From the NCBI RefSeq assembly GCF_000499785.1, contig NZ_HG726024.1:217371-272930 (forward strand): 55,560 nucleotides of DNA, in the 5' to 3' direction. The translations under genes and the position numbers were made by a program. Position 1 is the first letter of the stretch, and each line of letters begins with the position of its first letter. The notes below the pieces were generated by a model. It searched no databases and was not told the DNA's origin. It saw only the letters and a list, made by a program, of their open reading frames with translations. The stretch comes from Bacteroides neonati (GTDB taxonomy: Bacteria; Bacteroidota; Bacteroidia; Bacteroidales; Bacteroidaceae). Below are positions 15,372-21,423 of this stretch, in pieces.

Positions 15372-16397
15372 TTATTCGATAAACCATGAATATGCTTCAT
15401 CTTTGTGATTCAATGCTTCTGTTAGCCCCATTGATACTTCTGTTGCATTAACGCTCCGTCCTAAGAATGAGTCTAAGTAGCTATTCTTATTTGCCCCTGT
15501 GAGTAAATTATAAAATTTCCACATACTCAACTCACCATTACTCCCAGCGAAGTTGTCATCATGTATATACTGTCTAGCCACATTATTAATTTGACTATCA
15601 GTGATAAGTAATCGTGGTAACTTTTTCTGTTGATGTTGTGGTAGATAGTTATATAACCTCATTCTTCCTAGTATTTGGCAGAATTGGTGTTCGCTTAACA
15701 TTGTATCACCAAGCGACTGCATAAGGTGAATGTGTTTTGCTACATTATATTGACTGAATAAATCCAGTGTGAACTTATACAGATCACTTGAACTTGTTCC
15801 TTTTATTTCTTCTTTGTATCCGTCCGTTGATAAACATTGATTGGTACAAGCCAGATTCAGAAATCCAACAGCAATACTAAATTTCTGTGCTGCCATCTTT
15901 CCGCTTAGATTATCTCTCGCATAGCTTTTGCAGCCTGTGATGGATAGGTTCAGTTGATTTCCATTTACATCTTGGTGAATGCTTGGAATTTCTATGTTGA
16001 AAATCATTCTTTCGTAATACATTGTTTTGTCAGATTCCAATAATTGATCTACTCTTTTATTGATTGCCTCCGGGATTCTTCCCTTAACAATGTGTGAGGT
16101 TCTTATATCCGGGGTGTTAATGATTTCCCCATGATAAAAATCTTTAGTTGCTTCATAGACAGATTCTATGAAATTCTGATGTGAGATACAAACCTCATTG
16201 TCTTTTGCAAAGGTTGGTATAATACAATCGTTTTTGAGATGCCCTAATGTCACCTCCGTTGTGTTTGCTTCAATGAATGGAGAATGCTTCTTTGGCTGTT
16301 CCATAATAAGAACGGCATCCTCTACCTCTTGTTTCCAATCATTAGCTCTTACCATCATCATATTCTGAGATGGTGTTATTAATAAATTAGTTTCCAT
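15372..16397 (-). CDS. DUF3871 family protein
   Basis: 341 residues. The N-terminal third, HSPFIEANTTEVTLGHLKND then CIIPTFAKDNEVCISHQNFI, and the later FNIEIPSIHQDVNGNQLNLS are typical of DUF3871, found in Bacteroidales mobile elements and distantly resembling phage/plasmid DUF932 proteins. The function is unknown; a link to DNA replication or recombination of the element is inferred from distribution only. The C-terminal ~80 residues (GANKNSYLDSFLGRSVNATE) are the region conserved with DUF932-type proteins. It follows two tiny coupled genes. Confidence 0.85.
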   Translation of the reverse strand: METNLLITPSQNMMMVRANDWKQEVEDAVLIMEQPKKHSPFIEANTTEVTLGHLKNDCIIPTFAKDNEVCISHQNFIESVYEATKDFYHGEIINTPDIRTSHIVKGRIPEAINKRVDQLLESDKTMYYERMIFNIEIPSIHQDVNGNQLNLSITGCKSYARDNLSGKMAAQKFSIAVGFLNLACTNQCLSTDGYKEEIKGTSSSDLYKFTLDLFSQYNVAKHIHLMQSLGDTMLSEHQFCQILGRMRLYNYLPQHQQKKLPRLLITDSQINNVARQYIHDDNFAGSNGELSMWKFYNLLTGANKNSYLDSFLGRSVNATEVSMGLTEALNHKDEAYSWFIE

Positions 16398-16409
16398 ATT
16401 TACTTTTTT

Positions 16410-16547
16410 TTAAATTGTTTCTTTACTTGATTTCACCTTCTTCTTCAGAAGGATTCTAAATTTTTTTCCGTTTTTGAGCGTACATAATACTACTTCAAAA
16501 ACAATAATTAAACCTGCTTCGATCTTCTCGAATTTAGTCATAATCAT
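16410..16547 (-). CDS. tiny basic protein, 45 aa
   Basis: The start codon overlaps the stop of the preceding gene as ATGA (16547-16544), a classic translational coupling. The product MIMTKFEKIEAGLIIVFEVV continues into a lysine-rich tail (LKNGKKFRILLKKKVKSSKE). It has a single short hydrophobic stretch and may be membrane-associated. Function unknown. Confidence 0.55.
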   Translation of the reverse strand: MIMTKFEKIEAGLIIVFEVVLCTLKNGKKFRILLKKKVKSSKETI

Positions 16548-16696
16548 TCTTCTATTTTTAATCCTACGGGATTTGGTTTTGGTTTATTTCTCTTTTTAAT
16601 GAAAGCTTCTATGCGTTCAAAACCATCTAATAGACTCGCTATTATCCCAATGAATTTTACTATTTCAATAATCATTTTTACTTTTCTCATTGTCAT
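16544..16696 (-). CDS. tiny protein with hydrophobic N-terminus, 50 aa
   Basis: The frame begins MTMRKVKMIIEIVKFIGIIA after a GGAG ribosome binding site and ends KRNKPKPNPVGLKIEE. A short hydrophobic helix is followed by a basic and proline-rich tail. It is coupled (ATGA) to the next tiny gene, and both precede DUF3871. The arrangement of two coupled micro-genes supports reality. Function unknown. Confidence 0.6.
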   Translation of the reverse strand: MTMRKVKMIIEIVKFIGIIASLLDGFERIEAFIKKRNKPKPNPVGLKIEE

Positions 16697-17058
16697 TTTC
16701 TCCTTGTTTTTTTAAATTGTTTATATTTTTTATCTATTTTCATATATAAGGCTTTCGAATGAAAATGAAGGGTGATTATTGAGAAGAAAAAAATAAAGAG
16801 AGAGTCTTTAGCTCTCTGTTAGAAAAGAATGGTTAGATATGAGAAAATCCCCACTCTCAGCAATATAATCTAATGCTTAGAATGAGGACGGTCTCTCGGT
16901 GTGATAAGGTTAATTCTCTTTGCCATTATCCACCGTTTGTGTTATTTATTTCTATATCTATTTGTTCTTTCTCATATATTAGGCTTTGAGGGGATTGGGG
17001 GAGTAGATTTAAGTATAATGGTTCATACTCTTTGTCTGAAGCTAAAATTAAAGTGGTT
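16697..17058. other. mostly non-coding stretch near the right end of the island
   Basis: AT-rich. An 18-codon frame on the minus strand (16926-16870, MAKRINLITPRDRPHSKH) with a GGTGG upstream could be a micro-peptide but is unsupported. A short hairpin AGAGAG/CTCTCT lies near 16799-16819. One copy of GGGGGAGTA lies at 16997-17005. Confidence 0.5.
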
Positions 17059-17295
17059 TTATGCTGAGTAATTCTCGCCATCAATGGAATAAAAACTTAA
17101 CTTCTTGGCAAATGCACTGCTTTTGGAGTTGACACATTCAATGCCGATATGATTAAAGCCATATTTTCGGGATACTTCGGTCAGAAGTCGAAGCAAGTGC
17201 GTACCGTTTCCTATCCGTTCTTTGCTAAAACTCAATCGGGCAATGCCATTCGTATTTTGTGAGTGAAACGGGAATTTAAAACTGAACGTTTTCTT
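17059..17295 (-). pseudogene. remnant of a GNAT-type acetyltransferase
   Basis: An open frame of ~78 codons without a start codon ends at 17059. The translation contains RIGNGTHLLRLLTEVSRKYG, then IGIECVNSKSSAFAKKLSFY, the pattern of the acetyl-CoA-binding loop (G-x-G-T) and the C-terminal part (N...A-x-x-F...k-l-x-F) of GNAT enzymes. The N-terminal half is absent; a stop codon lies upstream in frame. It is probably a decayed gene inside the right end of the island. Confidence 0.5.
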
Positions 17296-17356
17296 TCATA
17301 TGAGTATTTTGAGCCTTACTATAAGTTAAAGGTTTATAAAAAGCAGCTAATTTAGC

Positions 17357-17377
17357 GGGGAGTATGATGGGGGAGTA
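17357..17377. repeat. tandem GGGG(G)AGTA sites near attR
   Basis: GGGGAGTA (17357-17364) and GGGGGAGTA (17369-17377) lie 55-75 bp inside the right attachment core. The word also occurs at 16997-17005, at 1783-1791 near attL, and inverted at 1804-1811 and 13843-13851. They are candidates for arm-type integrase or Xis sites. Confidence 0.5.
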
Positions 17378-17396
17378 AGATGTTTAGATAAAAGAA

Positions 17397-17419
17397 AAAG
17401 CCCTGAAAATCAGGGCTTT
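17397..17419 (-). terminator. terminator after tRNA-Lys supplied by the island
   Basis: AAAGCCCTGA (17397-17406) pairs with TCAGGGCTTT (17410-17419). On the minus strand it is followed by TTCTTTTAT, so it should end tRNA-Lys transcription. Confidence 0.75.
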
Positions 17420-17431
17420 AATTCTATTTCA

Positions 17432-17445
17432 GTGATCCGCCTGGG
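17432..17445. other. attR core within tRNA-Lys 3' end
   Basis: GTGATCCGCCTGGG, direct repeat of 1653-1666, covering the acceptor-stem 3' strand and part of the T-arm of tRNA-Lys. Confidence 0.85.
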
Positions 17446-17505
17446 GCTCGAACCCAGGACCCCAACATTAAAAGTGTTGTGCTCTACCTGCTGAGCTAGC
17501 GAATC
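17433..17505 (-). tRNA. tRNA-Lys (anticodon UUU)
   Basis: The 73-nt minus-strand sequence folds as a cloverleaf: acceptor GATTCGC/GCGGATC, D-arm GCTC...GAGC, anticodon stem CAACA/TGTTG with loop CTTTTAA (anticodon TTT), T-arm CTGGG-TTCGAGC-CCCAG, discriminator A. CCA is not encoded. The 3' end is the attachment site of the island; the gene stays whole. Confidence 0.95.
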
Positions 17506-17531
17506 AATCCTTTATTGCTGTTAAGCGGGTG

Positions 17532-17562
17532 CAAAGATAGAGACTTTTTTTTAGAATCCAAA
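17532..17562 (-). promoter_or_regulatory. promoter of tRNA-Lys
   Basis: On the minus strand TTTG (17562-17559), a 19-bp spacer and TATCTTTG (17539-17532): a complete Bacteroidetes-type promoter ~27 bp before the tRNA. Confidence 0.75.
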
Positions 17563-17582
17563 CAAAACACAAATAAATTTCG

Positions 17583-17590
17583 TATATTTG
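17583..17590 (+). promoter_or_regulatory. -7 element of ettA promoter
   Basis: TATATTTG, ~80 bp before the ettA start, divergent from and interleaved with the upstream part of the tRNA-Lys promoter region. No clear -33 was found. Confidence 0.5.
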
Positions 17591-17669
17591 CCAAAGTTTG
17601 TGGAGGGGGAAACCTCGGTGGGAAGCCCGATTCAAGCTATTAATGGCTAATTATTAACTATTTATTTAT

Positions 17670-19358
17670 ATGGCTGACGATAAAAAAATAATTTTCTCAA
17701 TGGTGGGGGTAAGCAAGGCTTATCAACCCAATAAGTATGTGCTCAAAGACATTTACCTCTCGTTCTTCTACGGGGCGAAGATTGGTATCATCGGTCTCAA
17801 CGGATCGGGTAAATCGACCGTACTGAAGATTATTGCCGGTCTGGAGAAATCTTATCAAGGAGAAGTGGTATTCTCGCCCGGCTATTCGGTGGGATACTTG
17901 GCGCAAGAACCGCATCTTGATGAATCCAAAACTGTAAAAGAGGTTGTGATGGAAGGTGTACAACCTATTGTCGATGCGCTGGCAGAATACGAAGAGATCA
18001 ACCTTAAGTTCGGTTTGCCCGAATATTATGAAGATTCTGATAAGATGGATCTGCTCTTTGCCCGCCAGGGAGAGTTGCAAGATATCATTGATGCAACCGA
18101 TGCTTGGAATCTCGATAGTAAACTGGAGCGAGCCATGGATGCACTCCGTTGCCCACCCGAAGATCAATCGGTGAAGAACCTTTCGGGAGGTGAACGCAGA
18201 CGTGTAGCCTTGTGTCGTTTGTTGTTACAGAAGCCGGATATCTTGTTGCTTGATGAGCCTACCAACCACCTGGATGCAGAATCAATAGACTGGCTCGAGC
18301 AACACTTGCAGCAATATGAAGGTACCGTTATTGCTGTAACGCATGACCGTTACTTCCTCGACCACGTAGCCGGATGGATATTGGAACTTGACCGAGGCGA
18401 AGGTATTCCTTGGAAAGGAAACTACTCTAGCTGGCTCGACCAAAAGACCAAACGTATGGAGATGGAAGAGAAAACCGTTAGCAAGCGTCGCAAAACACTC
18501 GAGCGTGAGTTGGAATGGGTACGTATGGCTCCTAAGGCTCGTCAAGCGAAGGGTAAGGCTCGTTTGAACTCATATGATAAGCTGATGAACGAAGATGTGA
18601 AGGAGAAAGAAGAGAAACTCGAAATCTTTATCCCCAACGGTCCGCGTTTGGGTAATAAGGTGATCGAAGCCAAGCACGTGGCTAAGGCCTATGGCGACAA
18701 ACTGCTGTTTGACGATCTTAACTTTATGCTTCCGCCCAACGGTATTGTAGGTATTATCGGGCCTAATGGTGCGGGTAAAACGACTCTGTTCCGTCTGATT
18801 ATGGGATTAGAGAGTGTAGATCGTGGTGAGTTCGAAGTAGGGGAGACCGTAAAGGTGTCTTACGTAGACCAGCAGCACAAAGACATTGATCCTTCGAAAA
18901 CCGTATATCAAGTGATCTCGGGTGGTACGGAGCTGATTCGCATGGGTGGTCGTGATATCAACGCACGTGCTTATCTGTCGCGCTTCAATTTTGCCGGTGG
19001 CGATCAGGAGAAGCTCTGTAGTGCTCTTTCGGGAGGTGAACGTAACCGCTTGCACTTGGCTATGGCATTGAAAGAAGAAGGCAACGTATTGTTGCTCGAT
19101 GAGCCTACCAATGATATTGACGTAAATACGCTGCGTGCACTCGAAGAGGGTCTTGAGGACTTTGCCGGATGTGCCGTAGTTATTTCGCACGACCGTTGGT
19201 TCCTCGACCGTATCTGTACACATATTCTTGCTTTCGAAGGCGATTCGAACGTATTTTATTTTGAAGGCTCTTATTCGGAGTACGAAGAAAATAAATTGAA
19301 GCGTTTGGGCAATGAAGAACCAAAGCGCGTACGTTATAGAAAGCTGATGAACGACTAG
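17670..19358 (+). CDS. ettA: energy-dependent translational throttle protein EttA (ABC-F ATPase)
   Basis: 562 residues, the usual EttA length. Two ABC domains: Walker A GLNGSGKST (~residue 45) and GPNGAGKTT (~372), signatures LSGGERRR and LSGGERNR, Walker B LLLDEPTNHLD and LLLDEPTNDID. The arm and linker regions typical of ABC-F proteins lie between them (SSWLDQKTKRMEMEEKTVSK, RQAKGKARLNSYDKL). It binds the ribosomal E site and gates early elongation in response to ATP/ADP. It is chromosomal, transcribed away from tRNA-Lys, and followed by a strong terminator. Confidence 0.95.
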   Translation: MADDKKIIFSMVGVSKAYQPNKYVLKDIYLSFFYGAKIGIIGLNGSGKSTVLKIIAGLEKSYQGEVVFSPGYSVGYLAQEPHLDESKTVKEVVMEGVQPIVDALAEYEEINLKFGLPEYYEDSDKMDLLFARQGELQDIIDATDAWNLDSKLERAMDALRCPPEDQSVKNLSGGERRRVALCRLLLQKPDILLLDEPTNHLDAESIDWLEQHLQQYEGTVIAVTHDRYFLDHVAGWILELDRGEGIPWKGNYSSWLDQKTKRMEMEEKTVSKRRKTLERELEWVRMAPKARQAKGKARLNSYDKLMNEDVKEKEEKLEIFIPNGPRLGNKVIEAKHVAKAYGDKLLFDDLNFMLPPNGIVGIIGPNGAGKTTLFRLIMGLESVDRGEFEVGETVKVSYVDQQHKDIDPSKTVYQVISGGTELIRMGGRDINARAYLSRFNFAGGDQEKLCSALSGGERNRLHLAMALKEEGNVLLLDEPTNDIDVNTLRALEEGLEDFAGCAVVISHDRWFLDRICTHILAFEGDSNVFYFEGSYSEYEENKLKRLGNEEPKRVRYRKLMND

Positions 19359-19407
19359 TATAATCAACAAAATGAAAGAGCATTAAGTGCTTTTTCTTAG
19401 AAACAGT

Positions 19408-19436
19408 AAGCCCCGAAGTCATTTTCGGGGCTTTTA
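19408..19436 (+). terminator. rho-independent terminator of ettA
   Basis: AAGCCCCGAA (19408-19417) pairs with TTCGGGGCTT, followed by TTAT. Confidence 0.85.
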
Positions 19437-19514
19437 TGTTTTGTTCAGTTATAAAATGTTCTTCTCTCTTAAAAAATGAAGCATAAATGTAACATAGTTA
19501 TAAATATGATTTAT

Positions 19515-19522
19515 TATCTTTG
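19515..19522 (+). promoter_or_regulatory. -7 element of the receptor operon
   Basis: TATCTTTG, ~64 bp before the SusC-like start codon. The -33 box is unclear. Confidence 0.55.
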
Positions 19523-19585
19523 CATTTCAAAACGATTATTGATATTTATTAATTAACAAATTCTATTAACAAACAAAAGGAATTT

Positions 19586-19836
19586 ATGAGAAGACATCTA
19601 ATTCATTTCCTGCTGGTAACGCTGCTGATGGTATCTTATGCCACCGCAGCTGTAGCCCAGACTACAGTGAAAGGTCAAGTTGTGGATGCAGAAAGTGGTG
19701 AGCCATTGATTGGTGCAGCCGCTACTGTTGTTGGTACAAGCCAAGGGGCAGTGACTGATTTGGACGGTAACTTCACTTTGAAAGTTGCTCCAAATGCTAC
19801 CTTAGTAATCAAGTATCTTGGATACAAAGAATTTAA
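19586..19836 (+). pseudogene. SusC-like TonB-dependent receptor, 5' fragment
   Basis: The first ~83 codons of an outer-membrane receptor: signal peptide MRRHLIHFLLVTLLMVSYAT ending AVAQ, then the carboxypeptidase-D regulatory-like domain (TTVKGQVVDAESGEPLIGAA, DLDGNFTLKV, LVIKYLGYKEF). An IS1380 element interrupts the gene after GAA TTT AA. The frame runs on into the IS to a stop at 19859-19861, adding LKSAANL. Removing the IS and one copy of TTTAA rejoins the frame exactly with the fragment at 21429, giving a receptor of ~928 residues. Confidence 0.93.
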
Positions 19837-20006
19837 CCTCAAATCCGCAGCTAATTTATAACTGATTCAAATAGCGATTTAATTCACCTAATAGTTCCTA
19901 CTCGTAGCTTTTCCCCCTGCTTTTCTCCTTGATTTCAGGTTATAGGGCATAGCTTCCCCTTTCCCCAGTTAGCTGAAGGCATAAGTAATCCCACGAAAAG
20001 TTGTTT

Positions 20007-21296
20007 TTACGGACTCCAAAGCAACTTGTATGGTTTGTCGGAATAAATATTGAGTACCCATTGTCTGCCTGTCTTTACCCATTTCGCAGGAACTGTAATG
20101 AATCGAAAGATAAATCGTTTGACTCGGCTTACCGGTTCAATATCTTCAAACACGGCTGCAACCTTCTCAATAAGGTAAGCATAAAAGTTTTTAGCCATGG
20201 CTGTAAGTAGCAGGAATACTGTATTCTCTTTGAGGAATGAACAGGGAAGATGACTCCACCCGAAATCGTTATTCATCATGTCGAATGTTCTTTCACAGGC
20301 TCCACGAGCATTGTAGAAGAGTACAATGTCTTTTTCAGAACTTTCATGGTCATTGGTTAAGATGCACCGATAGGTGTATTCACCATCAAATAGGTCCAAT
20401 TGGTTGTCCTTACGCTTTTGCCTTTGAATAACAAGTCGGTAGTTTTCTTCTTGCAAAAAGGAAGTAAAAGGTATGGAGGTCACTTCATAATTCTCGAAGT
20501 TGATTTCTTCTTTTTTCCAATCTGTGATTTTCGTCATTTCTTCATACAGAGACTGACATTTGCCGGCTCGTATGTAGAACTTGTTGCAGTAGCCATGTGT
20601 CATACGGATAATCTCTTCCGAATAAGAACCACAGTCCATCCGGCAACGGTCTATGAATATTCCCCTATCGGCCAAACGACGAAAAGTCCGTTGGAGCGTA
20701 TCCGCTTGACGAAAACGGACATTTGCGTTTGCGGCCCGATTTTCCACACCAACAATGTTACCACCAATAGTTGCCGTGCCGGGGAAATAACCACGTTTTT
20801 TCTTGTAAGAATACTGAGTGTCATACTTTTCTGTGGGAATAAACTGGTGGTCGAAGTCCAAGTTATAAAGCGTGTTTGGCTTGAGTTGTTCTGTTTGAAG
20901 GAGCATATCGAGCATCAAACTATTAAGCTGTTCCGCCTTATTGAAAGCATAGCTTGCTCCTTTTTGGGAAGTATAGTGGATATCCAATTCTGCGAGTTCT
21001 TTTATGCCTCTCAATAAAGTATCCGGACTGGGGATTTCAGTATCCGGGCGTAATTCAAGATGTTTGCCAAGGTGTTTGCCGATATCTTCGATGTGGTCAC
21101 CGCCGCAATAGTAGATCCAAAATAGGCTCGAAATAATTTCGCTATATTGGTAACCGGCGTAGGAAGAACGTAATCCTAAAGATTTATCGATCACGGAATT
21201 CAGTCCTAAACGAGAAAATTCATCCATTGCGTAAAATATACCCCCAAAAGGAGTGATATTATCTGATTTTATGGCTATTTTTGTTGTCATATGCAC
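20007..21296 (-). CDS. IS1380-family DDE transposase
   Basis: 429 residues, full length for the family. Typical segments: YSEIISSLFWIYYCGGDHIE (N-terminal), LDFDHQFIPTEKYDTQYSYK with GYFPGTATIGG (first acidic residue region), DRCRMDCGSYSEE (second catalytic D) and FYNARGACERTFDMMNNDFG (catalytic E). It catalyses cut-and-paste movement of the IS. Its orientation is opposite to the receptor gene it interrupts. The start MHMTTKIAIKSDNITPFGG is usual for this family. Confidence 0.95.
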   Translation of the reverse strand: MHMTTKIAIKSDNITPFGGIFYAMDEFSRLGLNSVIDKSLGLRSSYAGYQYSEIISSLFWIYYCGGDHIEDIGKHLGKHLELRPDTEIPSPDTLLRGIKELAELDIHYTSQKGASYAFNKAEQLNSLMLDMLLQTEQLKPNTLYNLDFDHQFIPTEKYDTQYSYKKKRGYFPGTATIGGNIVGVENRAANANVRFRQADTLQRTFRRLADRGIFIDRCRMDCGSYSEEIIRMTHGYCNKFYIRAGKCQSLYEEMTKITDWKKEEINFENYEVTSIPFTSFLQEENYRLVIQRQKRKDNQLDLFDGEYTYRCILTNDHESSEKDIVLFYNARGACERTFDMMNNDFGWSHLPCSFLKENTVFLLLTAMAKNFYAYLIEKVAAVFEDIEPVSRVKRFIFRFITVPAKWVKTGRQWVLNIYSDKPYKLLWSP

Positions 21297-21351
21297 AAGT
21301 ACCTTTATGGTTTGTTTGGTAGCACTAATTTAGGTGAATCTTGTGACATAA

Positions 21352-21389
21352 CCAAACCTTGAGGATGTTATTCATCCTCAAGTGTTTGG
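21352..21389. repeat. strong hairpin near the IS right end
   Basis: CCAAAC (21352-21357) with CTTGAGGATG (21358-21367), loop TTATT, CATCCTCAAG (21373-21382), one bulged T, then GTTTGG (21384-21389): 16 pairs. It lies between the right terminal repeat and the transposase start, where it could stop outside transcripts entering the transposase gene or hide its start. Confidence 0.7.
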
Positions 21390-21423
21390 ATTCTCTGAAA
21401 ATAATATGACTGCGGATTTAAGG

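Larger units (their letters stand above)
1653..17445. mobile_element. integrated genomic island in tRNA-Lys (about 15.8 kb)
   Basis: A 14-bp direct repeat GTGATCCGCCTGGG lies at 1653-1666 and 17432-17445; the right copy covers the 3' end of tRNA-Lys, so the tRNA stays intact. A tyrosine integrase gene begins about 200 bp inside the left repeat. The interior is clearly AT-richer than the chromosome to the right. There is one transcription terminator for the tRNA inside the island (17397-17419) and another beyond the left repeat (1600-1645), as expected when an element inserts between a tRNA and its terminator. Contents: integrase, regulatory-type proteins, helicase and primase-like replication genes, and a cargo operon with a serine recombinase. 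No relaxase, T4SS or phage structural gene was seen. Confidence 0.88.
19837..21423 (-). mobile_element. complete IS1380-family insertion sequence (copy 2, 1587 bp)
   Basis: The ends are CCTCAAATCCGCAG (19837-19850) and CTGCGGATTTAAGG (21410-21423), inverted repeats differing at one base. The single transposase gene is on the minus strand. A 16-bp hairpin with one bulge (21352-21389) lies upstream of the transposase near the right end. The element splits a SusC-like receptor. The first 447 bases match, in inverted orientation, the copy at the window start. IS1380 relatives (IS612-614, IS942, IS1186) are common in Bacteroides. Confidence 0.95.

Noticed and set aside
20400..21017. 205-codon frame antisense to the transposase
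   Set aside because: It is a shadow of the conserved IS1380 transposase, whose motifs are clear on the other strand.
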